NCBI GenBank assembly: GCA_963970005.1
Contig: CAXAMN010018557.1
Location: 695,572 to 759,571 of the forward strand
Direction: 5' to 3'
DNA: 64,000 bases
Source: Durusdinium trenchii
Taxonomy: Eukaryota; Sar; Dinophyceae; Suessiales; Symbiodiniaceae
Shown: positions 27,683 through 40,924 of the stretch, piece by piece
Numbering within the stretch: position 1 is the stretch's first letter
Layout: every line of letters begins with the position of its first letter
Program-made: the position numbers and the translations under genes
The notes under the pieces: generated by a model
What the model was told of the DNA's origin: nothing
The model's input: only the letters and a program-made list of their open reading frames with translations
Database searches by the model: none

Positions 27683-30600
27683 ACACGAGAAACACCCGGT
27701 CACTTTTTTGCCTGGTCCCCTTCACGCGTTCTGCCGTGCGTCAACTCGCTCTGCCCCGCAGTTGGCCAGGTTGCAGATGACGGGGCTGGGAGCCTTAGAA
27801 CCGTCGTAACCAGCCACCCCTTTGGTCAGCATGGTCAGACTGTAAAATAAAGAACACAACGAGGTAAGGGCTCCTTCAAAGCTGGAATCATTTTTTCTTC
27901 CTTCCTCCCTTCCGCTCCTTCACTTTCCAGATCATCATTCACCAGAGGATTTCTGCATCACAGGGCCTCTGAGGGTCAGCGAAGTGAAAGCGCTTCAACT
28001 AATGGTGTCAGGCTGCCTCTTACTACTTATGGTTTCTCATTGGTAAAGGGGAAGAGCTTTCACATTCTTAGTAGTCCACATCCAGATTTCTCAATCAAAA
28101 AGACCATTTAATCTCCCATGTTGATTCTCGGTTCATCCTCCACACGCGAGAATCCTTAGAGCATCTCTGCATTTTCCGCATCCAGAGGCGGCAGTCGAAG
28201 CAGGGATGGCGGGCAAAGGCTTGGCCAAGCGTGCCTTGCTAGTGCGAGCCTTAAAGCCAAAAACGGCATGCAAGCAGCTAAGCGCACCTCTAGAGACATA
28301 ACAAGTGATCGCAGTTTGGGTAGAGCTGATGTTTTTGGGCGAATTGATGCTTTCGGTGCAGAGGAAGCTGTCTTCAAGACAGCAGGTCAGCGAGATTGAT
28401 TAGATGAGCATATTGGAACTTGGAACCTTTGTTTCTAAAGTTTGGCTTTGAAGTTCATTGGGCCCCAGGTGCTTTTGCTCCTCCTTTTCCACAACCCACA
28501 GGCTGGTTTTTTGCCGCGTTGCAGACATTCAGAGAGGCATGAAGCAAAGATGAGCATTGACCACAGTACAATGACTGGCTTTCTTCCAAATGGCAGGCAA
28601 ATGCCAAGATCAGAGTGGCTTTCGCCTCCCTGACCGATCCCAGATTTGATCGATCAGGTTCTGTGCAGGACTCAGGGCAAACGGCAATGCAGACACACCT
28701 TCTTGTGATGCCAAGCAAACACCTGCAGCGTGAGGCATATGCCACGATTACTGCTCCAATCTACTTTCCCAAGCTTTTGCGAGCAATTCTGCAAAAGCTG
28801 CAGGACTTTGTTGGTGCCCGGCTTACGTGATCCTTATATTTTTTTCCCGTATGTCTCTTCTTTTGTGGTCCTCTGTATACAGATCAAGAACTTCGAACGA
28901 CATAGGATGGCTTTATCTTCGTCCTTCTTGCCTCACCAGGAGCCAGGATATCCCCTATTGTTTTATTGCCTAGTGATCCAGAATGCCAAGTTCCGGAGAT
29001 ATTGTCAAGGCAGCGCTGACAAGGCGTCCTGGCAGTTGCTTCAACATCAGGGCAGTTTGTCCTTCTACATCCTCAAACTTGTTGCAGGTCTTGCCTTCAC
29101 TTCTGGAGGTGCTGCATGGTGTTGCAACCTCTGAGAACAAGATCTTAGTGCGGGCCCCGGGCTGACACATGAGAACTAAACATTAGAGTCTGGGTGAAAT
29201 TGTAAGGCCAGTGTAGTATCAGTGCACACAACAAACCAGGCTAAGTGATTGAGATACTTAACGAATCATTTTGCAGATTTTGCAAGTGAGGTCATAGACT
29301 TCAGAAGCACCCCCTCAGAAACTATCCCCGTCTCATCTCTTCTTGGCCCATCCCGTCGCAGAAACTGGCAGGCCAAGGCGCCAACTGCAGTAATGGCGTT
29401 GTTGCTGTCGGTGCTGTCCCTAACAGGAGTGTGCGAGTACCACTGCATTCAGCGCTTGGCTTATTTTTTGAACAGGTTTTGAGACTTGCTTTTCAGTCCG
29501 AGGGTGCGAGAACAACTTTTCATTAGAGCTTGCCGAGACTGGTCAAAAGGTGGAAAGGGTGAGGTACGACTATGTATTACTTGACTCCAAAGTCAGTGAG
29601 TTCCCAACAAAGCAGTTGGAAGAGGTCACGAGGTCCTATTGCTTCAGGGATATTCTCGAGTCATACTTTTGAGGCAGTGGACATACTGTACCTCTTCGAT
29701 CTATCTTGAACCTATTGCACTTATCCTTAAGATTCGTCAATGTATTTGGGGAACCTTGTCCAGCTGGAGCGCAGGAGATGCTGCTTTCTGCGGACAAATG
29801 TCTGCTGTGAAGCTACTTGATGGACGCAGTGTACTTGGTGCATCACACAGGCCTATGTTAAGGACGAAGTGTGTTTTACCCAAGACCCCAAGACTGACAT
29901 TGAGACAGTTGGTGGCATGGAGTTCAAGATCGACCCCCCCAAAACCATGTCGCACCTTCAAGTATAGTGGTACTAAGTACTAAGTGAAGAGAAACGAACA
30001 GTTCTTCCACCCTGACCTCCGCCGACCTGTCCAACTGTGCTTGACTGGAAGGTCAGTTCAAGAAATTCCCCTTTCCTCCATGCTGGTCGTGGTCATTCTG
30101 CGGCTAGAGCTCAGCTCAGCCCCACCGATCTCGCTGTTCCTGAGATTGTCGAGACCTGTAAGTAAATGTTTGAAGATGTTTAAAGATGGGCACAAGGTAT
30201 TCAAAACTCTTCCTTCATAGAAGTTCTTGGACTGTGCATACAATCCAGGCCTGCAACAGCCCATCAGCCCACACCGATGGTTCCGTCCAAGGCGCACTGG
30301 AACTTTGGTGCCTGTCGGGATGCGTGGCCACCTCAAGATTTTGTGACCAAATCAATATGGCTAGACTATTCGTTTTTGGCCAGCTGCGGCCAATCAGACA
30401 AGGCAGACCTAATTCTTGACAGTGGAGAACACTTTTTGACTCGTTCGTTGAACAATTAGTCATGGTGTGGCCAAGGGCCAATATCCTCTCAACAAAGCCA
30501 TGAGATTTCACGGATATTTCCAAGTTGAGGTTATTGGTGTTTACCAGGGAGGGAGGGTCATCTTTGGATGGTGTGAACACGCCAAGGTTCTTCAACCGCA

Positions 30601-30997
30601 CTGTTGCAGCTATCTTGGGCAATCTCGCAGTGCATGGAATTGAGAATGTGCACTGGCATGCAGCCAAAAGGATGCTGGAGGTGCGGTTTCGGGGAGGGTT
30701 GAGGAATCTATGTGATAAGAATGAACAGATGGCCATGGGTCAAAATGAAGGCGGCCCTCGTTTGATGCCGGAAGCAGAACAGAATAGTCTGCTGGGGATA
30801 TCAAGCCACTGAAAGAACATCTCTTCCAGCTTTGTGTGAGCTAAGCTTTTGCGAGAGGTTGCTGGTCTTTTGGCACGCAATGCCATTAAGCTGCCCAACG
30901 GCAGCAGCCGCAATCCAAACCTCGGCGAGGCAGCTGAACTGCACCGGTCAAGGCGTGGTTCAGAAGGTATTTCCATTCGACTTCCCTTCCATACCAT

Positions 30998-31370
30998 GCT
31001 ACTAGGAGCAAGGACGCTACTAGGGGCTCCTGGCCTTACTACTAGGAGCAAGGACGCTACTAGGGGCTCCTGGCCTTACTACTAGGAACAAGGACGCTAC
31101 TAGGGCTCCTGGCCTTACTACTAGGAGCAAGGATGCTACTAGGGTCTCCTGGCCTTACTACTAGGAGCAAGGACGCTACTAGGGGCTCCTGGCCTTACTA
31201 CTAGGAACAAGGACGCTACTAGGGCTCCTGGCCTTACTACTAGGAGCAAGGATGCTACTAGGGCTCCTGGCCTCGCTACTAGGAGCAAGGACGCTACTAG
31301 GGCTCCTGGCCTCGCTACTAGGAGCAAGGACGCTACTAGGGCTCCTGGCCTCGCTACTAGGAGCAAGGAC
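30998..31370 (+). repeat. 40-bp tandem repeat array
   Basis: About nine to ten head-to-tail copies of a 39-40 bp unit, CTACTAGGAGCAAGGACGCT followed by ACTAGGGGCTCCTGGCCTTA. Variants are GAACAAGG, GGATGC, GGGCTC with one G lost, and GGCCTCG in the last units. The minus strand gives a repetitive Leu/Val/Ala/Arg/Pro frame that is an artefact. The unit contains short inverted halves (AGGAGC ... GCTCCT). Confidence 0.92.
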
Positions 31371-32372
31371 TCAGTCCTTTCTCCACCAGTATTGCAGCAA
31401 CTCCGCAGTCCAACAGACATCTCTGGGGCAGGAAGTGGAATGCTTCGGCACCACATCACCAGAGAATGGTTCCAAACAGTCCAAACAGATGAACCGGTTT
31501 TTGGGTGGCCGAGCTTCAGTCCTTTGGTGCCAGGATGGTGCGATCCTTGCTGGCCTCGCTCTTGAGGCGAGGCTGATGAAGATGGCCATCCAAAGCATGG
31601 CCATCTTTCAGCTTGTTTTCGCATCTTTTGCATTTGTTTTGTCATCATTCGCAGCTTTAATTGCTGGTTTCTGTCTTTACTAGCAAGTTGATAGCAAGTT
31701 CTGGCAATGTGCCCATGAAATCGAAGAAGCCTTAAGCCAGATCGAAGAAGCCAGACACGTCATCAGACATGTCATGAGATGTCTGCCGCCTTGATATGTG
31801 CAGTCGCGGCAAGGCTTGTATCAAGCTGCTTTCGACTGCCTCGAGTGTCAGCCTGTCCTGTTTGAGGGAAGCACTACTGTATTAACTGAAGACGCTATGC
31901 TAACTTAACTGGAGTTTGGCTGTCATAATCCCAACAAATGCATCTTGAAAAGTAGCATCAGGTACCTATTCGTTCGCTTTGCTTTAAACACATGTATTGG
32001 AAAATTGGACCCATGGACAATGGATGGACCACATTTTCCTGGTCCGCTGCTCGTCGTATGGTGAGTTCTTTGGGATCAAAGAGCCCAGCTGTCGCTAAGT
32101 CAGATCAGGCTCTCAATTATGAAGCAAGCCTTTGCCTCCGCCCCACCATCACTCTAGAATTTGACCACCAGCTGCCAGTGTGTTGATGCTGCTGGTCAGT
32201 TGGCTTTCTGATTTGCTGCAGCTAATCTGCTGGTCTGCGGCGGGTGCTGCTAGTTTGCTGCCGGCTTGCTGCTGGTTGTTCTGCCAAAGCGACTGTCCAG
32301 GTTTTTGCCACTTTGACATGACTTCACGCCACTTACCAATTTCTATCTTAGTCTGCACAATTTCTCCCCTAC

Positions 32373-32410
32373 CTAGGAGCAAGGACGCTACTAGGGGCTC
32401 CTGGCCTTAC
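32373..32410 (+). repeat. Solitary copy of the 40-bp unit
   Basis: One unit of the array at 30998-31370, reading CTAGGAGCAAGGACGCTACT then AGGGGCTCCTGGCCTTAC, 1 kb from the array. Confidence 0.8.
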
Positions 32411-35400
32411 CCACCTCTACCCTGTCTCAAGTTCCCGCCTCAGGTCCGCGAACTGCCATTTGGTATATGCGCTGCAAAAGAATTACCCCGCGCAGTGCAG
32501 GGCTTGGTGTACCCAACAAAGGGACCCCGCGAGTGCTGAAAGTGCTCGGTGAAAGCCCTGGTCGTCTTAAACGAGTTTTCAAAAACAAACCACATAAACA
32601 GTTGCAATTTTACAATGGTCACTGTAGGTGGTTTGGCCATTTATCCCTTACCTAGCAGCTCATCACTCAGGTTCACTCAGCTGGAGGCTGATCCTGACCT
32701 TGGCCCTCCCTTGATGCATGTCGTGGCCCCCAGTCGCTTTGGTTGGAAGGGGCGACTGCGACAGCAATCACATGCGATAGTACAGTAATCACTTATTGGA
32801 TCAACCAGTGCAGCTGGTTCAGCTGGTTCTGTTTTCTTTGCTTTGCTTTCTCGGTCTTCGTCCTTTTAGTGGGAGACTTGCCTTGCGAGTAGCCTGAGGT
32901 CAGAACTGCGACTGACTGGTTCGAGGCAGCATGTCCTTCAGATGTTTGTTTCTTGAAGCTTTGCTTCCGCTTTGGCTTCCTGCATAGATCTTTCATACAT
33001 AACCAAGACATCCAAATCCCACAGATCACCATAGTGAAAGCATGCAGAACCCATAGATCTCCACTGGAGCGACACTGATGTCGGACCGACGCTGATGTGT
33101 CCCGAGGCACAGTGCCCAGCGACGGATGAGACGGACCTCGATGTGGACGCTCAAGTTGCACTCCTGGAGGAGGCTGCATCTGATCGAGTATGGAGTAATT
33201 GATCTCTTATTGCGATTGAGTACATACAATGATCCAAGTTCCAAGGCATGCTCGTTGATGGTGTAGTTCATGATCATTTTGCGATCCATTTCTGAAAGCC
33301 GCCCCGCCTTTGCCTGAAAACATCAGGCATCCACTCGGCTGCCAGCAGAGTTGATGACCTTAGCTTCAGCTGGGGTCCCAGAGCGAACGTGTGAGTCATT
33401 GGGCTCAGGTTCAAATTGTCCAGGGATTGCATGGCCACATGTAGCAATTTCTGAAAGATAAGGCGTGGTCTTGAAGCGGCATGTCTTTCACCACGTTACC
33501 CTGAACTTGACGTATATACAGTTGAAATGATTTGAATGCTGGTTTTTGATCTTTGGATGTCTTGGTAAGGCCAGGCATCTATATATATATATATATCGTT
33601 GTACTTAAGATACAGCCGAACAACCGTCCAAAACGTAGAATCTCCCAAGGACCACTTGATAGAGGCTCCCGAGTCGAACGTACACCACCCATTCTTCTGA
33701 GCCATCTTCTAGGTGGCCAGCGCGAGTATGTCTGGCTATGCAGAGACGGAGGACTCTTCGGCAGGGTGCCAAAGGTTGAATTCGCGAAGCGCATGTTTTA
33801 ACACGTTCTCGGTTTTTCATCACTGTAGGCGCATCATTGTCAAATCCATATGAACAACCCTTCTCAACTTCTCAACCACGTTTTTAGACTAACCACAACA
33901 AGAAACAAACAACTCTCCACAATTTGCATTGAGGGTCTCCCAGGCTTACTTTCTACCAGCAGTTTGGGAAGCCGCGCAGAAACTACTACCAGATCATGTG
34001 TGGGGCTGCCCAGAGTGAAGTCCAACGAGTCCATGTGGGGAACCATCCGGCAACAGTTGGGCCATGGCGGCCATGGGCCATGGGCACTAAGAGCCATAGC
34101 ATGCCATAGCCATGGACATTGCATCAGTACTTTTCTGCCATGGATGTGCTCAGAAGCCTCTCAGAAGCCTCTCATGGCTTTGTGAGGAACATCCCGTTTT
34201 TGCCCACTGAGGTAAGATGTGACCATATTATGTGACCAGTAGTTTTTGCTTATAGCCACAGGATGCCACAGGATGTTCTATGGTTTACCAAGAATCGGAC
34301 ACTGGCCTAGACTTTTCCGAGTTCTTTGCTAGGAGTCCAACTATTGTCTTTGGTTTTTGAGAGGCTGGAGAGGTCCCCTATCACATGGTTTGACTGTTTG
34401 CAAACACTGAGGTTTGGTTTGGACACAAGACTTTTTGTGCATCACCCCGCTGCTGTTCTACTTGCATGATCCAATCTATTCGGTCCATTAATGGACTGTG
34501 AACATCCCTTCCACCAGAATGAGGATCAACCAAACTTGGGAACTTTGTTTACTGGATTTATCTCCTCAGAGCCACGATGAGCCCACCTTTTGAAAAAAAA
34601 CCAAGAGCCACAGGTGTTGGAGTTCTTCCAGCACGAAGACGAGCTAATGTGCCACGACGAGCGAGCTAAGCCGTGTGGAGTTGCCAAAAGGGGTGAACTG
34701 TTTCTGGATGATTTCAGTCAGTCGCACGATGGGTGCCAGCAGTCAGTGCTAATTTGTTTTCTCTTAGTCGATAAGCATCATGGCCGCATAGCCTCCATTA
34801 GCTACTTTCAGAACCTTCTATGAGTGGCTTGCTGAAAGCTCACAGGACGTTTTCAGGTACACGGAGTGGAAACTTTAATCACTGGTGGCTTCCCAGCCTG
34901 TGGAGCTCCAATGTTTCAGCCTAAAGGGGTATGGGACAGTCAAAAAATTTTGGCCCAAGATTTAGAAAAAGTGCCAAGCCATCGACGATGGGCTGCGGTG
35001 CCAGTACCAAGGCCAGGATTGCCAGGAGGGTGTGTACAAAGCATGCTCGCAAATCAAGCACGGGCATGGTTGTGTTTCACAGCCTCAAGAGGTAAAGGCA
35101 AGCCTTCCACCACTGGCTTTGGGAGTGGTTGTCAATTCTACAATTTCAAGCAGAAGATCTGTGGGGTAGTAAGTATATGATATGGTCACAGGAAAGTCCT
35201 GGGCTGAAGGCCGCTATGTCAAACCCAGACCTAGTTCGGTCGGAAAGTTTTTACCCCCACCTCATTCGACAAGTCATAGATGGCAGAGGACATGGATGCC
35301 ACAGTTTCTTCCACATGGATAGGTCCTATACGAAGCAAAGTAGCTTCTCAAGCTCTGCAGCTACAAAAGTACTTGAGAAAAGGCTCCCATGCCCAAAGTA

Positions 35401-36049
35401 GCTTTAAATTTGTTCCACCTCTGGTCCTCCCACTGAGAACACCTTTTTTTGGTGGAAACAACTCTTCCACTCGTGCTTCTTCTCGAAAAATCGCCGGTCG
35501 ATGCCGTGAGGTGGAACCCAACTTTCAAAATGTCATGCTGGCACCGGACGCCAAAGACCTGAGTCCTGCATGGGACGAGGTCAGAAAGACTTCGCCGCTT
35601 GTCGAAGAGGTGTACCCCACCTGCAGTTGATCAGTCGACCAATGTCCTGAGAAAAGTGAAGCACGTACACACATTTGAGTTTGACACGTATGCAGACCGT
35701 ATGCAATTGTGCCAGAATCCATGCATAGAACATCATAGAACCGCACAGATAAACTTAAATCCCTATATAGAAACCATGTGCACCTGAGAATGTTGACACA
35801 TTGCAAATCACGACTGAACTGAATTGGACTAGATTGAACAAATGTAGAAAAAAACTATCTATGACATTACATAGCTAGACAACATTATATTATAAATATG
35901 TATAGACCATAGTAGCCCCCCCGGCACTCACCTTGCATTGTTTCTTAATGGTTTTCGCAGTGCGTTCTGAACATTTCTGAGAGTTGGATTTGAGGGCTGG
36001 ATTGTGTTTGTCTTTGGCGAGTACCATAGGGTGCATGTTGATGTTTATG

Positions 36050-36315
36050 CCTCCGGGTCGGAAACCGAACGCGTAGTCGTACTTTTTTTTTGCAGTTTTC
36101 TCCTTTTGAGACCATCCAAACGACGCCCTCTACTTAGAAAAGAGTAGATTTTACTGCAAAACACGGCGCTTTCTAGGGCACCCGGTGAGGCTCCATGCAT
36201 TGATGACAACTCGAGACTTAAGACATGTGGGTTTTGACAGGCTTTTTGTGGCTTGGCAGACTTTCTCATGTTTAGAAAACGTACTCAACCAAACGTTCTG
36301 CTTCCGACCCGGAGG
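36050..36315. repeat. Inverted-repeat-bounded segment
   Basis: CCTCCGGGTCGGAA (36050-36063) is the exact reverse complement of 36302-36315. The match continues imperfectly for several bases on both sides (CGTT...AACG inward; GATGTTT-like outward). The 238-bp interior has no coding content. It could be a small non-autonomous DNA element; no target duplication was identified. Confidence 0.5.
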
Positions 36316-36435
36316 GATGTTTGTGTTGATCTGTTCTTTACTGCGCAAGGGCTTGCGCTGTGGATGGCCCCGGGACAGAAAAAGGAAGGCTCGCTGTCCC
36401 CTGGAGCATGGTCAAAGGTGGGTGCCAGGGAGCAT

Positions 36436-36500
36436 ATAAGTATATATATACACATACATTATACGTATCTTTATACACGTATACATATACATATATAAAG
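36436..36500. repeat. TA-rich simple repeat
   Basis: Alternating TATA, CATA and GTATA units over about 65 bp. Confidence 0.8.
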
Positions 36501-36712
36501 TAAGATATGTAAAGTACAGGACACTGCAAACATTGTGGTTGTTGTGCACTCAGCCAACGACAAAGTTACAAAGCAACTGGTCGCTGCGCTTGAAGCAGTG
36601 AGGGTATTGAGATGTTATTTGGCGTGCAGTTGTTCACGGTTAGGTAGGTCTGGTACAACTGTGTAACTTTGATTGTTGTTGATCCTAAATCGATCGTTGT
36701 TTTCTTATCATT

Positions 36713-36729
36713 GCCATTTTGGCCTCAAG
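36713..36729 (+). other. Spliced-leader relic
   Basis: GCCATTTTGGCCTCAAG matches the last 16 bases of the dinoflagellate SL (GCCATTTTGGCTCAAG) with one extra C. It sits 84 nt before the ATG at 36797 with no break in between, as expected if a trans-spliced RNA was reverse-transcribed and inserted. Confidence 0.75.
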
Positions 36730-36796
36730 GGCCCAGAGATCCGATCTTTTTGATTGGACGAAGCTGTTCAGGTTAGGGCCTGGGGATCTCTGAGCC
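36730..36796 (+). promoter_or_regulatory. Leader stem-loop abutting the start codon
   Basis: GGCCCAGAGATCC (36730-36742) pairs with GGATCTCTGAGCC (36784-36796) over 13 positions with one mismatch, closing a 41-nt loop. The stem begins right after the SL relic and its last base is next to ATG 36797. A translational or packaging role is a guess. Confidence 0.55.
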
Positions 36797-38871
36797 ATGT
36801 CTGGTTCAGCAGTGTCTGATGGTGCTCCTAGGAAGGCTCCACCGCCGGCACCCAGTTCTGCCAGTTCTGATGGTGTGGCCAGGAAAGCTCCCCCAGCTGC
36901 TCTCCAGCGACAGATTGCCATGGCCCACGCTCGTGCATCTGAGCAGGTCTCACCAGACGACAGTGTGTCCTCCGTGGGATCCAATGCTGGTTCGACTGTG
37001 TCTTGGACCAAGGTTACTCATGAGCCTCCTCGGCCAGTGGTGGATCCACCTGCAACCTCCACTGTGCCCACCATTGAAGAGAAGAACGTGGAAGAGACTG
37101 CTGCACATGATCCATGGGCTGAGGAACCTCAGGCTGATCAGCCTGGTGTGGCATACCCTGCTACCAGTGCTGCCGCACCACCAACTCAGGCAGCAAGGAA
37201 CTTGCTTGGGGGTGTGAATGAAACACCTGCTGCTCGCAGCTTGAGAAGACAACAAGAACGTGCCGATCGGAAAGGAGCGCACAGAGTTCGTTGGGGTCAG
37301 GTACCACATCCTGGACACAGTGCTGTGAATTTCAAGCTCCCAACCTACTTGCGCCAGATCGGGGCGGCGGATGGTGAGAGCTCGGTCTTGGTTCTCGACT
37401 GCCGTGATCACAGGCTGCAGAGCCCTTACCAAGGCTGGCTGCTCGATGAAATCTGGGTCAACGCTCAGGCAGGCATCAACATTCATTCTGAGCGGACCTC
37501 AGTGCGATCGCCAAATGCAGGGTACCACTTGAACCTCTTCTACGTTCGTACCTTGGATGGCCGGAAGCTCATCTTAGTTGGTTCGATGAGTTCATACAGC
37601 AGTGTTCCTGCGGCACGGTGGGATGCCCTGACCGGCAGTGTGCTCTCGCGCCAGGCATTCCAACCATTCAGGTGGCCGCTCATGCGTGATGATTCGGCAA
37701 CATGGGTTGACCTGAAGGTGAAGGTGGAGGGATCCCTTCTCCTTCATCTGGAGCTGAGGGGCTATCGCTCCGACAAAGATATGACAGTTCAATTGAACTA
37801 CATCAATGATGCCCTGGTTCCAGGGTTGGCCGGCTTGTTGTTCGTCCGGTCGCTGGTCGTCACAGTGTTCCAGGGCTGGAGAGTGGGTCGGCGGTCGCTT
37901 GTACGCATGCTCCGACGGGGGTGTAGTCGTGGCCTTGGATCACCTATGCCACTTCGAATTGAGGCTGGTCTCCATTTCGTCGGCAGACGCATTCGGCTGG
38001 GATGCAGATCGCATGTGGAAATGCGGTTCGTCTCAGCGGGTGACAAGCTGGACATCGCCTGCTCATCAGTTGCGGCTCCGGCATCTTGGCTCATGGTATC
38101 AAGAGTGTCGGGTCCGACTTTGGTGAGAAACGCAGAGTGCATGGTGTCGCCGACATTTTGCTCGAGTGGAAGGACCTGAAACTTTCGCAGTTAGCTGGAA
38201 TCCACGCTCATTGGACGGCGTCAATGCAGGCCAACGAGCTCTCTGACTGTGGTCCAAGGGTGAGTGCAGTTGCGGTGGAGTCCCACCCCTCCAATCTGCA
38301 CTTGACCTGTGAGTCCCCGCTCTACCAGCTGGAGAAGGCGATCGTGCCCACGGATGCTCTGGCGCTTCAATACCACGATCCGGAGCTCGAGCGAGCTACT
38401 ATGATTCTGCCGCCAGTGGCTGGAGGTCCATCGGCCCAGCCAGTGTCACCGCAGACCAGCTCAGTTCGGGCTCTGGTAGGTCAGCAAGCAAACCCGATGC
38501 CAGTGCAGAGCTTCAGGGATTCTCCATACAGTGTCGATCACACAGCCCGGGGAAGCTCCTGCACCTATCTATGTCTTTGGGTGGCGGCTCAATTCATGTT
38601 CTCCGGCGATCGATGGATGCGAGGAACAATGAGCGCATCGCTGAGGCAGCCGTCACTCCACACGCATTCGTGGCTGGAGTTGGTCGCGCCATGCAAGGCC
38701 ATGTGGATCCACTTTATTTATGCCACAGCCACTGTGGCACATGAGGACCGGGTTCGGCTGGAGGCTGGCGATCGGGAAGGTCACCATGCCGGTGGAGCCT
38801 CTGGAGTCCCTCGGTCGTTCGGCCCGGGAAGTGGCCCTTCGATCGAAGAAGTTAACTGGGATCAAATATGA
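36797..38871 (+). pseudogene. Unrecognised ORF, frameshifted
   Basis: From ATG 36797 the frame reads a Pro/Ala/Ser-rich region (residues 1-160) and then a globular-looking part to about residue 335 (DALV near 37815). After that the text turns Arg/Gly/Val-rich and looks out of frame. Plausible continuation appears in the next frame (37815-38090, GRLYACSDGGVVVALDHL) and then in a third (38086-38540, RRVHGVADILLEWKDLK; further changes near 38600 and 38760). Several indels therefore separate pieces of one original protein of roughly 690 residues. I recognise no family. Position at the 5' end of the element suggests a structural or accessory protein. Confidence 0.5.
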
Positions 38872-39354
38872 TCCAATTATCTTTTGTGAAGAAACCGGCT
38901 CTGTGTTTTTCAACGCAGAGACCTTGCTGATCAGGAGTGCCAAAAACACGTTTCTTGAGCCAGCGCAACCAGTCTCGGTAATAAGGAGTGATCACCGGCT
39001 CTAGATATAATAGTCATGATGCCGGTCTGGTATTTTCTTTTTATCCGATTGCACTGCTCGCTGTGTTCTTGAGACCACTCAGTACTGATCAGTAGAGCCT
39101 AGTGCACTGACAAGCACCTGGCCTCAGGTAACTGCGCCCAGCTGGCTGCGGGATCTCAGTGCGTATGTTCACAAAATGACTGATCGCAGTCTTGGACCAG
39201 TCTTTTGTGCTCACATGCTGGGATCCGCTGTCGGTCATGTGTTTCTGACTTGATAGGTTTTGTACGATCGTACATGTGGGAAGCTTCGTTGAGAAACATG
39301 TGTCGTGGATTTCATTTTACTTGCTCAGTGGGCCATTTGTTGATAGCAGCAACT

Positions 39355-40924
39355 ATGGCTCAAAATCTAGATCGTTGGGCTAGAAAGATTCTTTCTCTTC
39401 CCATCTTCACAGACTCGTTCGCCCAGGCGCTCGCGAAGACACCATTCGCCAATGTCGCATTCGTGGCATCAATGGAGGCAGGCTCGGCGGCCACGTTCGT
39501 TGCGAAGGTTGCGGATTGGGCACCCTCGCTCGAGGCAGGCGCCGCTGATGAGCTTCTGAAACATCCTCTGTTGCTCGAGCAATTTTGGTCTGTGGAGAAG
39601 AGTTTCTTTAAGTTCTTTGAGTCAACAGCTCATCAGATCGGCTTTGGGATGTGTGAGCCTTCAGGTCCCCATGCCCTTTCACCAGACACCGCTCGTGCCA
39701 AAAGGGCTGCTGCAGTTCAGGACTTGTTCAGGCATCAGACCAAGGCTCCGAGACGAGTCCAAGACGCTGGTGCAGTGGAGAGGGTCAGCTCGACGCCATT
39801 GCTCGATCAAGAGAATGCAGAACGCAAGAAGTGGGCTGCTCGCCTGGAGCAGATCGGTCGACGTGCAGGACCCGCCTCTCGGCTGTGGGGCGAACCGGCG
39901 ACCGGTGAGGGGCTCTTCTGCAGAGTCTGATCGGCTCAGGCAGCTCGTGCTGACGGCCGGGGCACCCCGGACGATAGCATCATACGTTCGCATTTTTGAA
40001 AAATTCGAAACATGGCTCAACAAAGTAGGAGTTCCTGTTTTTCCTCTCACAACCCCTAAGGTGGTCAAATACATGCTCTTTTTAGATGATCATGAGTGTG
40101 GTCCAACGGTCATCCCGACACTGCGGACGGCCATCAAGTGGATTACCTCTCGATTAGTAATTGACTGCCCAGATCTGGACGAGCCAAGTTTGTTGGCCCT
40201 TCAGCAGGAGGTGATCACGAAACGTGCTCAAACCCTGAAAGAGGCCATTCCAATACCACTGCTCGTGGTCAAGTGTTTGGAATGTCTGGTGACCGATGAG
40301 GATTTCCCGGATGCCGCTCGGATCTTTTGTTGGTGGTGGCTTTGTTTGATCTTTGCTTCCCTTCGTTTTGATGATGGCAAGCACGTCAAGCCACAGGGTC
40401 TCTGCATGAAAGATGAGCGTAAGCGTCGTGGAACTCGGTTTGCCGTTCCGAACGTCGGGTTCAAGGATCCTAAATGGTTGGTCACTGGTTGGAACTTGTT
40501 TCGTCGCGACGAGCTCGATCGTGATTTTTGGGTCCCTGAACTGAACAGTCGTTCTGAATTTTTGAGGGTTCCTCCAACTCACTCCCGAGCCACCCAGTGG
40601 TTGAAAGTTCTGGCGCGGGAAGCGCTTGATCGCCACGGGGGCGACCGGTCGGATCCTGAGTGGGGTCAGAGCGCTCGTCAGATTTTGACCTTGACGGTGC
40701 ACTCCGCTCGGGTGACCATGTTAGATGCAGCAGTTCATGCGGGCCGCTCCACAGAGGAGATCGGCCTACAGGCTAATTGGAAGAACCCCGGTCCCTTGGT
40801 GTTGAAATACACTAGGAAACGCTGGGATGTCCCCGCTCGCATGATTCATCAACTTGTGCAAGATCTTGCTTCTTCTCAACCGGTGGACGATTCCGACGAT
40901 GTTGAGCTCGTAGATGCAGCATGA
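39355..40924 (+). pseudogene. Tyrosine recombinase of the DIRS-like element (one frameshift)
   Basis: ATG 39355 opens MAQNLDRWARKILSLP and runs to a stop near 39930. The downstream part is in the +1 frame and is continuous from about 39910 to 40924, so one indel (or a shift site) near 39905-39915 joins them into about 520 residues. The core carries the YR signature: Arg in ASLRFDD (40364), HSAR (His 40700, Arg 40709), Trp in QANWKNPG, and Tyr in LKYTRKR (40808-40810). The N-terminal SAM-like part reads TIASYVRIFEKFETWL. YRs of this group integrate circular cDNA. All catalytic positions are kept although the frame is broken. Confidence 0.8.

Larger units (their letters stand above)
21882..36712. 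other. Non-coding or unrecognised region between the two retroelements
   Basis: No gene is supported. Open frames are short and family-free. The stretch holds a dispersed CTAG-type repeat (22601-22665), TA tracts (23265-23284, 33579-33596), a second CTAG-type repeat (27617-27682), a 40-bp tandem array (30998-31370) with a single unit at 32373-32410, and a pair of inverted repeats at 36050/36302. The GC-rich part near 25340-25460 could encode an Ala/Glu/Arg-rich helix but has no clear frame limits. Confidence 0.55.

Noticed and set aside
31139-31648. 169-codon minus-strand ORF with Leu-Leu-Val-Ala-Arg-Pro repeats
   Set aside because: Translation of the 40-bp tandem array.
39205-39354. Fifty codons upstream of the recombinase ATG at 39355
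   Set aside because: Text before MAQNLDRWARK is not protein-like; the later ATG fits the start of the coherent domain.
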